From positions 116,069,206-116,133,205 of the forward strand of contig NC_067283.1 in NCBI RefSeq assembly GCF_020740795.1: a DNA stretch of 64,000 bases, read 5' to 3'. Under the pieces are notes generated by a model. The model was not told the DNA's origin. It saw nothing but the letters and a program-made list of their open reading frames with translations, and made no database searches. Both the position numbers and the translations under genes were made by a program. Positions within the stretch are counted from its first letter, which is position 1. Each line of letters opens with the position of its first letter. Source of the stretch: Apus apus. Taxonomy: Eukaryota; Chordata; Aves; Apodiformes; Apodidae. Shown one piece after another: positions 26,201 through 37,680 of this stretch.

Positions 26201-29200
26201 TCAAGGTAAGCTATTACCTCAAAATGCTGCTGCTGATTCAGATCTTTCATTATTAAAACAATCTGATCACCCACAAAATCAGTCCAGAAAACAAGGAAAG
26301 GCCTCTTGCAGAATTTGAGTTCACACTTTCACTGGTTTTGATGACAGTTGGTTGAGGCTTTTCAGCCTTGTACTGTGAGAGTATAAACTTGAAGAGGTCA
26401 CCAATCACTGGTACCACATACTACAGCAGTAGGATCCACAGGTGAGTAATTCTTCAACTAATCCATACTGCTAGTCTCATCAGTAATGCAAGGAACACAG
26501 GCACTAGATTTTCTGATTGGTTTTACATCTACTGCATGACCCAGACAGACCATCTGATGTCCCAGATTAACATATGAACAGAAGACATTTTTACTGGGAG
26601 GACTAAAAACAAACCTCCTTCCTGTCCTGAGCACCTAAAGCCTCCTTTGAAGGCAAAAATAGTGGTCACCTCCATTCCTACAGATCCACAAGTCAGTCAA
26701 GTGATTGTTTAAACTGTTGCTAAATTGGGTGGTACTGTAAAGAAGCAAGGAATGTTATGAATTCCAACAAATAATACTCACTGGAGTTGCTGATAAATCT
26801 ACTCTCCATTCTTGTACACAGAAAAACTCAAAACAGTAATTAGGACAGATGTCTGCGAAGTCTCATTATGCAGCTGTGGTGGCTGCAGCAAGAAGCAGCA
26901 AAGTGTGATGGAGAACCTCAGTGATCTGCAGTAAAATTCTGGATATACTAGAAAAGCAGAAAAACAGCTACAGACATAAAATAAGGCTCTTCTGGTTCCG
27001 TCCCATTAGTGGCTCTGTCATTAGCTCTCTGCATGACCTCTACAACTTTTTTTTCTCATACACTTTCCAAGATCATTATACTTCCCTATGTACAGTCATA
27101 CTCTGATAGTCTCAATGCTTTTCAAGGTACTTTTCTTTGAAAATGAATCCTTAGATTACTTGCACAAACTGGGCATCAGTGTCTGTGCCTCTGTTCCAGC
27201 CAAGGAGCAGCTTATGGGAGAGCAAAAGCAGCAGGTAGGGAGCTCATGGTAAACTTCATGGATCACCATCCACAGCTGCAACATCAGAGGGTTTGTGTTT
27301 TCCTGTTTACTTTTTTTTTTAATTACATCTGTATTTAAAAAAAGCAAAGAAATCTAGAAAGCAAGTGATACCCATGAACACACACATGAAATTATGACAT
27401 CCCTCAGGAAAAGCCTAGGTCTTCCTATACATTCAGGCCTCATATTTGGCATTATGCAGTGTCGGTATAATCACCATTGGGATATACATTTGCAACACAT
27501 TTTACTGCAAACAAACTTTTAATTTATTTTTCAAGTCTGGTTAGAGGATGAATGACTTTGAATGTAAGGCATTCACTTCTCCTGCACATTAATCATTTTT
27601 ATGTGGCCAAAGGGAGTTGGTCCACATAGGAAGGTATATAGGGCGATGTGCTTGACAGTTTGGTTTAGAGCTAAAGCTGTTCTGGGGGAAAAAAAAATAA
27701 AAGCAGGAAAGAATGAAGTTAGAAAAACAATGCTGGGGTGGATAACTTACTCATAGCTTCTTCTGTGAACATGCACCAGCCTGATAAATTTTTGTCTTTG
27801 GGTCTTAATGCGAAAGGAGTTTCTACAACTTTGTAATAACCTGCACAACTGCTCTGCTCCCTACCTTGCTATTTATAAAAATCCAGCCTAGATCTTGCTT
27901 AGCACAAGCTAACTTATTATTCATCTGTGAAAGAAACAGAACAATAGAATATTGTAACCTTTTACTGATCAGAAGATCAGTATACTTCTGAGTTCCCCAT
28001 TCTAAATTAACAACCCAGACCCTACAATTTTTCTGCATAAGTCACACATTCTAAACATTTTAGTAGATGTTTAGGTAGACACTCTTATCTTTCTTGGAAT
28101 GTGATACCCATAGTATTTGCACAAAGGAGTCAATTCCCTCCTGGATCTTACCACAGCATTTCTGCTCATACACCACAGAAAGTCACAGCCTAGTTAGTTT
28201 GTACCTCTGTGGAATGTACAATATGACTGTCAATTGCCACAGGAAACACATGCACAATAAAAACTCAACAGCTCTGTAATTCAAAATCTTGGGCTGTCTT
28301 TAAGCCAACAGATATATTTGAGTTCTGTTTCTCTTATTTCCCATTATTCTAATACAGCTCTACTATCATGAAAACACGCTTTATCTGCTAAAAATATCTT
28401 TCAGAACAAATCTTCATCACATAAGTGATCAAAACCTGCTTGCTTATTCAATAAGAAAGTTGGTATACATCTGCCAAATAAAAATGCATCATTTAATCTG
28501 AAAAAATGTGTCCTGAATTTTTGTGTTGCTCAATCCTTCATGTTCTGTAAACTGCGTGAGAAATCATGCAATGTTGAACACTCATAAAAACCTATAATAC
28601 CAGAAAACTTCTAAGTCAGGTGTATGATTCAGAAGTGGAACAAAGACACAATGCTGCTGGGCAGTTTTTGCCATCCAGCTACTTACATACTCTGCCATTA
28701 AATATGTTAAAGAACAATTCTAAAGAAGAACCTGAAACAGTAGCTATGGATCCAGAAAGATCTTTTGAATTAAGCCTCAGTGGGATGAGTGCATTCTTCC
28801 TCCTTCTGCCTCCCTTTACCTTTCTCCTTGAAAAAAAGCGAACAACAGGAGCCAGCTTTTCTCCTCAGACCACTGCCAGTGCAATTGCAATATGGATTAG
28901 AGTTACGAGTGTGTGAACTATCCACACAAAAACATCTCCAAAGTAAGAATGGATGAATTAGGCTATATAAACAGCATATTTATGAATTTAAGCTACACTT
29001 CTCTAATCAGTAATGTTTACTGTCGAAAGCAGCCTCCAGCATTATTAGATATATCATTATCCTAATAATACTTTATATGCTGTCACTTTCTAATTGAAAT
29101 ATGAAGGTGCTCTATTTAAAAGAGGTATAGGTATCTGGAAGGAAATTAGTACTAAGAACTTAATTCTACTCCTGTGAATCTGAAACTCTAAAGGAAAGAA

Positions 29201-32200
29201 GTGGATCTACAAATGTATTCTACATTACACATTTATTCTTCCTCATTTTGAAACAAGAAAGGCTGTGGGGGTTTTGAAAGCTATGTTCTTTTTCTGATTT
29301 TTTTTATTTCTGGGCATTTAGGCATTGTTTGTCAGTTATTAGTTACCATTTCTATCTGCATTATTGTCCTTGTATTTTACTGCTCCTGCAAAACAGGTGC
29401 ATCTTCTGCTCATTCATTTTTCTCTTGGGAGAGTGGGTGGTTCTCACAAAAACAAAACCTATTAAGCTCTATAAGAGAGAAACAAATTCAGTATTTAAAA
29501 AAGCCAAGAGAATGTAATGCTGCACTCTGCTAAAATAATTTATCTTCTCCTGACACTTCTGTTGAGTCTTTGATAACATCTGTGCATTCTCCCTCAAGTT
29601 ACAACAGCAGCGTTTCCTAAACCTGGCTGAACGTTTCAGAAAGGAAGGCAACTTTTACCCTTTGATTTTCAGCTCATCAGATTATGTTTCAAGTCTGGTA
29701 TTCAGTTATCAATTAAAAAACCTCAAATTTGGTAGCAGCTAATTTTAACTCCACTACAGTTTTCATGGCCGCAAAAGGCTTAGCAACCTGACAAAACCTA
29801 CACACAAAGGGTTCTCGTGACACAGGAAGACGACTAGTTATGTATTAAAAAATCACATACAATCAAAATGAAGACAGACATACTTATCTTTGTACAAGCT
29901 AGTACTTAATCTATAAAAGACATCTGTCACTTAGCTATGGCACAACCTTCAGCATGATAGGGACAGCATTATTAAGTGCTGCAGATCAAGTTTGAAGCTC
30001 ATAGAGAGATAGGTCAAAAAGGGACATGGACTTCAAGAGGACCTGTCACTTCATTAGCACCACTTCCCTGCATAATCTGCAGAATTCAGGCTCCAAAAAG
30101 GTTTCCTAGAGCAGCGCAAAAACCATAACCACTGTGTCCATGAAAAATTGTTTCATACTGCTTTCAGTCAGGGGAGGCAAAACACAGCATGTTTAATATT
30201 AATGTCCCATCGTGTCTTTTCTCCATTAGTAATTGCTTATCTTCATAGAAGTGCTTGATTCTTTCTTAAGAAAAAACATTTTTTTTTTAAACTGTGGCAG
30301 TTAGACCTATAATGGACAGGTAAGTATTGACCCATCCCATTTGCTATAGGGCAGGTTCAAAATCTACTACGAGCAGGTTTGACATGTCTTCTATACTCAC
30401 TGCAGGCCAGATTTTCAGGAGAGCTCAGATGTCTCACTCAAGCATCACTAAGCCTGTGCACACTGGCCAATCAAGAGAAAGGTAGAAAGGAAAAAAAGAA
30501 GAGGGGAGAAAGAAAAAAATAAGAGGCTTTAACTACCTCTATTCTGTACCACTTTCTTTAGGACTGGCCTTGAAGTCAAAACGTCAGGAAACCCTTTTCA
30601 ACTCCTAAGCTTATATACCACTGTGCTAAAAGCTGCAGCTCTCTGAGACTTGCTTCCACCTTTTGCTCTCTGCATCACCTCTCTCTTCTCTTTGTATTTG
30701 CACCCATGTGCAGAATTCATTAGCCCTTTGCCTTCCACCACAGTACTCAAATAAAAGGAGTGAACCTTCCAAAGCATTCAACACCTCTAAGAGCTTCTGT
30801 GGGGAAAAATGACGCATTTAGCTTTTCAGTTCCATTGGAGCTGTGGCCTTCAGCAGTTCTTGCTGAGACTTTTAAAGCAAACCAAAGGGGAAAAAAAAAA
30901 AAAAAAAAAAAAAGAGAGAGAAATGTTTCTTACTTCCACCTTCTCTTCCTGTTTTGCAGCCCATGGGATCAGAGCGGATGGAGATGCGCAAACGGCAGAT
31001 GTCTACGACCCAGGAGACCCCAGGAGCTGCACAGGCTCAGCACAGCACAGGAAACCGGGGGTCCAATGCCTGCTGCTTTTGTTGGTGCTGCTGCTGCAGC
31101 TGCTCATGGTAACCCCTCTCATTCAAGCCTTTGGGGAACAGAATTGCAGGAGAGGGAGGCAATAGTCACTTCATAGGGCAACATAAGCCAAAAAAGCCAC
31201 CTGTTTAATTCTGCAAATCTGGGACTGAGATGACTGTGCTCTAGTACTAGACACAACCTTCTACTCCAGTTCACACTTTTTTTTTTTTCCCTTACCATTG
31301 AAGTTAACAGGTTGTGTTTGGATGTTGTTGTTTTTTTTAAAAATCTCCCTATGGTATCTCTGTTGTACTTTTGTTGTATGCAAAGTCTGCTTCATACACT
31401 CCTCAGCCTTGAGCTTCACTAGAGCTTTCACTATAAATGGAAAGCAATACCAGCATGTGTCACAGCTTCAGATTTAAGAGTAGGTGGAAGAAGGTGTAGG
31501 GCAGAAAGAATAATCAGGTGCTCAGCATTGGTCTTTTGTTTTGAGGGCAACTGACCTGTTACCATTAATCGGTGCTGCCTGCAACTCTTATTAATTTAAT
31601 CCTTAGGATCAGAGACTTTAAACGTTGTGGGTATTTACTGAAGAGTTAAGTGGAAAATAATTCAGAACTCCCATTACAAGGTGTTAAGGAGGAAAATTTA
31701 TCAGAGAACCAAAGCAAAAGAGGAGGAGAAATCACTTGATTCCTTAAACTAATGATGTGTTCACCTTCTCTCTTTTACCAGCTCCTCCAGATTCAAGTGA
31801 TTTCATTCAAAACTAAAGTAAAGCTTCACACACTCAAAAGTCCTATATCTGTCTGGGGCCAAGTGTTAACGAAGGGGCAAGACAAGAACTTGCATTAAAA
31901 TACAGAAAATAAACAGTCTTTCACAGCTATAGGACTTCAAGCAAAACACTGACTGCAAGCTGAGTTGCTTCTTAAAAATGCAGTATCCACCACAGAAATA
32001 CTTCAAAGCAAGGAAACTTGGCACTGAGGTGAAGGGAAGAAGCCATAAATAACCTCACAGCCCAGGCTAGAAATCTATTCCACCATTATTTTTTTCCAAC
32101 AGCAGCTGGTAGCAAATGCTTTGGAGAACACCACTAGAAGGTAAAAGAAGAGCAGGCTGATCATTTCTTTGCTATTGGTGCTCAGCTCATCAGAAGCTGA

Positions 32201-35200
32201 GATCCCCAGTTCTGCGCTCTCTTAGGCCAATAGAGAGTATTTTGTAAGGACAAAAGGCTGCTTGGATGAGATGCCAAGTACTCTGGCTTTGATCATACCA
32301 AGCTTTTCAGCAAGTGCTTAGCGGTAGAGTTTAAAGAGGCAGTTAGTGCTGTGCCTGTATGGGATCAGACTCTGCAATCTTGCAGAACGGCATCTATGTT
32401 AATGCATCCCCATACAAATTCCAGTGTCTTCTGAACAGCTCCTCAGTGCAATCCCAACTGGCTTGATCTAGAGCTGCATATTACATAAACACATCTTTCC
32501 ATAAAAGGAGAAAATAAAGCACTAGGAGTAAAGAAAATTTACATTTTATCTTTTAAATTGTTGATCAAGTGCTTTTTTTGCCATTTTACCTGGTGTTTTC
32601 CAGGATACTCATTTTCTTACTTATTCAAACAATCCACAGGAAGCAATTTACTCAATAGGGTGTGAAAGTACCCACATGTCACAATACTTAAAATTCCTAT
32701 TTGCATTTCAGAATAATCTGTGCAACCAGTACAGGCTGCAAAACAGAGCGGCTTGGTTTAGCTTTAAAATAATTTCTGATTTTTTTGAGAACAATTGTTT
32801 TCTAGTAGCAAAAAATGCAAAACAAACTGTAATTAAGCTATTTATATTCCCTATTCATGGAGCCTTTCCTCAAAATAGCTCAAGTGCTTTGAACAGAAAA
32901 ATTATGAATAGGAATAAAAATAACAGTCTATGTGAGTCATACAGCTGAGTTGCTGAACATCCAGTATTCAGCATACTCTTAATAGTAGATTTAGAATGAA
33001 GAAACGGCAAAGTGAGTCTCTCAGCTGGATGCTCAAGAGCCCCTGTTCATTTCTACAGCCAAAACTCAAGCCTCCAGCCTGTTACTCTTCCATATCCTGA
33101 GAAGATGCAGTATTACACTAGTCTCTTTTTTTTGTTTACCTCTCTATTTCTTGGGAGACAGCCTGCCTGCAAGTCATTTTCTAAGGCACAGCATGTTCTC
33201 TTAAGGAAGCTTTTGTTATTTCTTTTGTCTTTTTCCCCTTTCGTGCATTATCCTATTAAGATTGTAAATCTATCTGTTCACTTTGTTGGTTCCCCTCAAT
33301 CCAAGAATAACCCTGATAAACATGTAACTTCTTGTCTGCATGTGAGGAATACATAATATATCACTTTTCATATTTAAAAAAAGGCCAGAATCACTGGTAG
33401 AAAGGGTAGTAAAGGACTGGGACCTATATACCCCAAAATAGACAACATTACTTGCCTTTTTTTTTTTTTTTCTTTTTTCCCTGAAAAGGTGAATTGAAAT
33501 AGTTTGAATTGAAATTGGTTTGAATGTATGGGTTCAGATGTTGCAGAAAAAGATGTGTTTGCAACAACTGCTCTCCATCTTAGCAAAAGGAAAGCTTCCC
33601 TACCTCTGCCTTAGCAAAGAGAAAAGCAGGTCCCTGCAGATTTTGGATTAACACTAGAGGAAACAAGAGAAGGAGATAACCAGTAAATAGTAAGGCTGCA
33701 AATATGAAAAAAGCCATGAGTTTAGAAGGTAGAAAGGACAGAAAAATCAACTGGCTTAACAAAAAGCCTTACTAGAGATAAGTGAGATTCATAGGGATTA
33801 GGATAACAGAACTGTTACATCATCAGCATTAAAGAAAGGTAAAACACAAATCAAGACGTTACATCTTATATTTTCCTAGAAGTTACAAGAATTGTATTGC
33901 TTTATTTCAGCTGGAGGACCCATTTAATATAAACTACAGATTACAATTCACCAGCACCTTTTCTTCTTGACAAATTTTAAGCATCTTTACAGATTATATG
34001 AATATGTATGTGTGTGTGTATCCACATGCATTTCTCACTAAACTATGGTAGCCTATGAACTGGAACATAGTCCCTATTACCTGAAAAGAAATATGTATAT
34101 TCACAGAATCACAGAATATTAGGGGTTGGAAGGGACCTCCGAAGATCAAGTCCAACCCCCCCTGCCAGAGCAGGACCATAAAAACTAGGGCAGATCACTC
34201 AGAAAGGCATCCAGACAGGTCTTGAAAGTCTCCAGACAGGGAGACTCCACAACCTCTCTGGGGAGCCTGTTCCAGTGCTCTGTAATCTTTACAGTAAAGA
34301 GGTTCTTCCTCATGTTGAGGTGGAACTTCCTGTGCCCAAGTTTGAATCCATTTCCCCTTGCCCGATCACAGGGCACAAGTGAAAAAGAGGTTGTCCCTGC
34401 CTTCTTGATGTCCAGCCCTCATGTATTTATAGACATTAATTAGATCCTCCCTCAGTCTTCTCCTCTCTGGACTGAAAAGCCCCAGGTCTCTTAGCCTTTC
34501 CTCGTAAGGCAGGTGTTCCAGTCCCTTAATCATCCTCATAGGCCTTCGTTGGACTCTCTCAAGTAGATCCCTGTATACTCTGAAATCCAGTCTCAAATGA
34601 GAAATAATCAACTCCAAAAGGAATTTTTAAAACCTGGATTTATTTAAGCTAACATTTGATGAAAGCAGCAGTTGACAGGGACCCTTCCATGGGACATAAA
34701 AAACTCTGTGTGATCACTAATCATTGCAGCAAACTTTTGTTTTTCTTTAATGCTACAAACAAGACCGTTCTAAACCAGTCTTGGCCTTCATCATGCCCTA
34801 TGGATATAAAAAAGAGCCCATAAGGAAAAAACCCAGGAAACACCAAACCCAAAACCCAGAACAGCCAACCCTGAAATCTACCTCATGTAAAACCAGTGCA
34901 TCTAGTCGAACTTAAGTAAAAATGCTTCATCAGGCATGCACAGTATAATGAGTGTCAGGGGAGAACAGATTTGGTATTTGATAAAAGGTACTCATGTATA
35001 CATATGTGTATACCTATATATCCCATAGATATAGATATATATATACACACACATACTCATGTACACATATATAGAGAGAACTGGACTCCCTGTTCCTTAT
35101 GCGTTCCTTCCAGCTTGACCTATTCTGTGGATCTGTGATCCCTGTATAGAAAGCCTATACAATATTATGAACAGCATTCAGCTACATTAGTGTTTGCAGA

Positions 35201-37680
35201 TTTATACAACCATAAAAGTAATGTCAGAGTATAGCTATGCATAATGTGGCTACTGTTAGCTTGTCCTTTCAACTGATTTTTTTAAATATATGAGAAAAAG
35301 CATCTGGTGCACATTCAGCCTGTTCCTCTAAAAAGCTGACCAAAATTTTATTTGCTACCTTGCAGTCTTACTGTCAGAAATCAAGATGAAGAGAGAGGAA
35401 GGAGAACATCTCATGAACTCCAAGCAGAGGGTATTCCAAACTGCGAGGAAAGGTACAGTCTTTACCAAGTGTTCTGACAAGCGTGAAACAAACCCAGCAA
35501 ACCATACTCATTTTTTTCTGAAGTAATTTTTAAATACATCCTGTTCCCGCCCAGCAATTAAATAATGAAGCTAAGTGGCAGTGCAGAGTTACCAAAATAA
35601 TAGAGTCAGACAATTGTCTCTTCAGAATTGCTCAAACAGGTAGGAGCACCTGTAGAATTGTAATAGACAGGAGGGTACCTTCTATGGGATTTGAATAATT
35701 GCTTCTTTCTACATATTTTCATTCAATTTTTAAAAATGATTAAACAAGGACTATTAGGTACAGAAAAAATGCTTAGCTGTTGCCATTACTTTGAGTAATA
35801 ATCTGCAATTTCTGTATCAAAGTACATCATTTGCATCTAAGCTTTTGATAAACAGGCTTTCAAAAAGCATCTTATAAATATGTTTACTTGAGTTTGTGCT
35901 CGAGTAGTTCCAGAGAGGAACTAGAGCCCCATGAACCTTGCAATTTTTGTCCCATCGTGATGGCAGGTGCCTCCTGCCAGCTGCAAACAGCTTAAGTAGA
36001 ATTAATTTCTCTTTTCTTGTCCTCTTCTTTCTCCTCAAGCCCTGCTCCTACTCTTGAAGAAGTAAATGCCTGGGCTCAATCATTTGACAAGTTGATGCTT
36101 ACTCCAGCTGGCAGAAATGCTTTTCGTGAATTTCTACGAACAGAATTCAGTGAGGAGAACATGCTCTTCTGGATGGCCTGTGAGGAACTAAAACAAGAAT
36201 CCAACAAAAGTGTAATTGAAGAAAAAGCAAGGCTAATTTATGAAGATTACATTTCTATCCTTTCTCCAAAAGAGGTATATTACTTTCCCCAAGACATTCT
36301 TCAATGCTGCTTTTCACAGTTACTTCAAACATGCATTTAAAAGCTACAAAAGTACTTGGAGAGAACTTTTTCTCCCACATTCCACTGCCAACAAGTAGAG
36401 ATTTAGGGGGAAAAAGGCAGACCCATCGTGGAGGTGAGATGGTCAAAAACTACTTTCACTGGCTGCCAAGAAAGCTCTTCCTATACTAGCCTGGCATGCT
36501 GATGTGAAGTCTTTAGTTTGAGACACAAATATACAGATGATCACTTTATCCTTGCCCAACTCAAATTTTATTTGTTGGACAAATCAGTTTCTTTTTCCTT
36601 TGCACTGGGAAGGGTGTGTGTGCACATCTCCAAAAGCACAGTAACCACAAATAGTGTTATTTGCAAAGCACAAATTGCTCAAAGAGCAGTTGGCAGAACA
36701 TGGCATAAAACATGCTGACTTCCTGAAAATTTTCAAAACTACTTGTCACTTTGCTGCTAGCAAATATGTCAACTTCCGAACACACTTCAGTTCAGTTTGA
36801 ATATAATCTTGCCAAGTAGGCTCAAATTTTAAACCTTCCAATATCCTTGCAAAACTAAAACTTAAAATCGTTTGCAGTGCAAGCTGTACTTACGTACTTT
36901 AAAAAAATGCTGTTTAAATCTAGTCAGTCTATTCCAGTGACACTACTATCTTCCCACAGACACTAGAGCCTTGCAGGAGAAAACTGGCAACATTATTTGT
37001 ATGCAGTATGAAATCGTTCTGTAGCTGTACCTGTGGTTCACATCAATTCACTCTGCTTTTTCACAGGAATTTGATTAAGCAACAGCTTCTCAGGTTACAG
37101 TTTCCGTCTGCGTCATACTGCTTACCCCAAATTTGGTCTCTACAACAGCACTGACTCCCAAGGAAACAAACTGCCACAAAAAATTACAAATCCTCTCTAC
37201 TAGAGAGCAGGAAGTTGGTCTGGAAATAGTCTGCCAGTCTCGGGTTTCAGTAGTAACTGGACTGCAGGCAGCCTTGCTCAAAGTAAGGTCACCTCAGTGA
37301 GAACATTTTTCTGTCCATGCTTCTAAATTTCAACAGTAATTTTTTGCCTACTTAGGAGTTTTTACACTCGTGAAGGACAGCAGCTCAAATGGCGAGAAGA
37401 GGCTGCTTGTTCAACCACTTAAACAAACCTAATAACCCACATGTCCTATTCACCACTAATATTATTTATGTGATTTTGTTTTAATATGCAGGTCAGTCTG
37501 GACTCCAGAGTAAGAGAAGTTATTAACCGAAATATGCTGGAACCTTCACAACACACCTTTGATGACGCACAGCTTCAAATATATACTTTAATGCACAGAG
37601 ACTCCTACCCACGATTTATGAACTCTGCTATTTATAAGAACCTGCTTCGGTCCTTATCTGAAAAATCCGTTGAAGCATAG
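17199..37680 (+). CDS. RGS20: RGS20: regulator of G-protein signalling 20 (RGSZ1), whole gene model
   Basis: GTPase-activating protein for Gi-class alpha subunits, especially Gz, acting at membranes. Proposed coding exons are 17,199-17,297, 30,960-31,108, 35,366-35,452, 36,040-36,274 and 37,492-37,680. They sum to 759 nt (252 residues plus stop), every junction is GT-AG and every phase closes. In order, the protein has a short Gly/Ala/Ser-rich start (1-33), a basic stretch MEMRKRQ (~40-46), a cysteine string (~71-83, palmitoylation sites of the RZ subfamily), a variable linker (84-111), and an RGS domain (~120-245) with EENMLFW, DDAQ and MHRDSYPRF. Similarity to mammalian RGS20 is unmistakable from the cysteine string to the C-terminus. 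Only the first exon is inferred. RGS17 and RGS19 are close paralogues, but the MGSERMEMRKRQ start of exon 2 and the TCEA1 neighbour point to RGS20. Confidence 0.93.
18973..19425 (+). mobile_element. CR1 LINE, 5'-truncated, plus orientation
   Basis: About 450 bp with the CR1 ORF2 C-terminal landmarks: ggagaggagaaggctcaggg, gggaagaaattcttcagtgt, gaggcactggaacaggttgc and ggatgccccctccctagaag. The tail is agatgatctttaaggtccct, then ccaacccaaaccattctttg. The reading frame survives in part (79 codons at 19,148-19,387), but the copy is only the tail of ORF2 and cannot mobilise itself. Confidence 0.95.
19643..19850 (+). promoter_or_regulatory. Cluster of TGAGTCA (AP-1/NF-E2-like) motifs
   Basis: Four exact TGAGTCA sites (19,670-19,676; 19,739-19,745; 19,773-19,779; 19,844-19,850) plus near-matches TGAATCA (19,643) and TGACTCC (19,800). 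Spacings of the exact sites are 69, 34 and 71 bp, close to multiples of about 35. AGTAC-containing words recur between them (about 19,703, 19,760, 19,807 and 19,857), so the array may be a decayed tandem repeat. CpGs are more frequent than in the flanks. A candidate intronic enhancer or degenerate repeat; function is inference. Confidence 0.6.
24090..24157 (+). repeat. A/C-rich simple sequence
   Basis: A run of A with scattered C (aaaccacaacaaaaacc and similar). Low complexity only. Confidence 0.75.
25153..25580 (-). mobile_element. CR1 LINE, 5'-truncated, minus orientation
   Basis: The plus strand begins gatcatagaatggtaggggt, then tggaagggacctctag, and continues as reverse-complemented CR1 (ggagactctacaacctctct, ttttccttatgttgaggagg). 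It reaches the upstream part of the ORF2 tail (cagcctttcttcataggaga). About 430 bp. A partial ORF2-tail frame is readable on the minus strand at 25,228-25,449. Confidence 0.94.
30891..30913 (+). repeat. A23 homopolymer
   Basis: Twenty-three A residues followed by a GAGAGAG run, ending about 45 bp before the RGS20 exon 2 acceptor. Likely length-polymorphic. Confidence 0.9.
30960..31108 (+). CDS. RGS20: RGS20 coding exon 2 (cysteine string)
   Basis: The acceptor cttcctgttttgcag is followed by CCC ATG GGA. The exon encodes (P)MGSERMEMRKRQMS, then a Gln/Ala/Ser-rich stretch, then the cysteine string SNACCFCWCCCCSCS, and ends TCA TG before GTAACC, two bases into a Cys codon. The cysteine string is the hallmark of the RZ family (RGS17, 19, 20) and is multiply palmitoylated for membrane targeting. 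The internal ATG at 30,963 (cccATGg) could start a shorter isoform if a non-coding leader is spliced here. Confidence 0.95.
34103..34610 (-). mobile_element. CR1 LINE, 5'-truncated, minus orientation
   Basis: The plus strand starts cacagaatcacagaatatta, then ggggttggaagggacctcc. It continues through ggagactccacaacctctct and gttcttcctcatgttgaggt to the ORF2 tail. On the minus strand two frames carry ORF2 C-terminal motifs: GLEHLPYEERLRDLGLFS near 34,480-34,530 and TEHWNRLPREVVESP near 34,240-34,290. They are separated by a frame change, so the copy is dead. About 500 bp, the longest CR1 copy here, and very similar to the 13,102 copy over its tail. Confidence 0.95.
34995..35076 (+). repeat. TA/CA-rich microsatellite
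   Basis: Interrupted alternating runs of TA, GATA and CACA in RGS20 intron 2. Low complexity, likely polymorphic. Confidence 0.85.
35366..35452 (+). CDS. RGS20: RGS20 coding exon 3 (linker)
   Basis: Acceptor ctaccttgcag. The first base completes the Cys codon of the cysteine string, followed by LTVRNQDEERGRRTSHEL and a short tail ending in CEE, then AG before GTACAG. The LTVRNQ and SHEL words match mammalian RGS20, but the residues between and after them are different and more charged. This is the variable segment between the membrane anchor and the RGS domain. Confidence 0.93.
35453..36039 (+). other. RGS20: RGS20 intron 3
   Basis: GT-AG intron of 587 bp (GTACAG to a pyrimidine-rich acceptor ctttctcctcaag). 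Nothing else seen in it. Confidence 0.85.
36040..36274 (+). CDS. RGS20: RGS20 coding exon 4 (RGS domain, N-terminal part)
   Basis: The first base completes a Ser codon, then PAPTLEEVNAWAQSFDKLM opens the domain. The exon encodes helices 1-5 with FREFLRTEFSEENMLFWMAC, the most conserved RGS motif. The Glu-Asn of EENMLFW contacts the Gα switch regions. It ends SPKE in phase 0 before GTATAT, a fair donor. 78 complete codons, no disruptions. Confidence 0.97.
36275..37491 (+). other. RGS20: RGS20 intron 4
   Basis: GT-AG intron of 1,217 bp ending gttttaatatgcag. No repeat or additional exon recognised. Confidence 0.85.
37492..37680 (+). CDS. RGS20: RGS20 coding exon 5 (RGS domain C-terminus and stop)
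   Basis: Encodes 62 residues beginning VSLDSRVREVINRNM and including FDDAQLQIYTLMHRDSYPRF, the second Gα-contacting half of the RGS domain. It ends LSEKSVEA and TAG. The C-terminus has the length and nearly the sequence of mammalian RGS20 (which ends SEKSIEA). Confidence 0.97.
   Translation, partial: VSLDSRVREVINRNMLEPSQHTFDDAQLQIYTLMHRDSYPRFMNSAIYKNLLRSLSEKSVEA

Larger units (their letters stand above)
17298..30959 (+). other. RGS20: RGS20 intron 1 (13.7 kb)
   Basis: Runs from GTAAGT at 17,298 to the acceptor gttttgcag at 30,951-30,959. Contains two CR1 copies (18,973-19,425 and 25,153-25,580), the TGAGTCA cluster at 19,643-19,850, an A/C-rich simple run at about 24,090-24,157, and a 23-A run just before the acceptor. 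No further exon is recognisable. Confidence 0.6.
31109..35365 (+). other. RGS20: RGS20 intron 2
   Basis: GT-AG intron of about 4.3 kb. Contains a T-rich run near 33,458-33,480, the CR1 copy at 34,103-34,610 and a TA/CA microsatellite near 34,995-35,076. No further exon seen. Confidence 0.75.

Noticed and set aside
34185..34617. Minus-strand frames with reverse-transcriptase-gene tail motifs
   Set aside because: Real CR1 ORF2 remnants, but truncated and frame-broken; recorded as a mobile element, not as genes.
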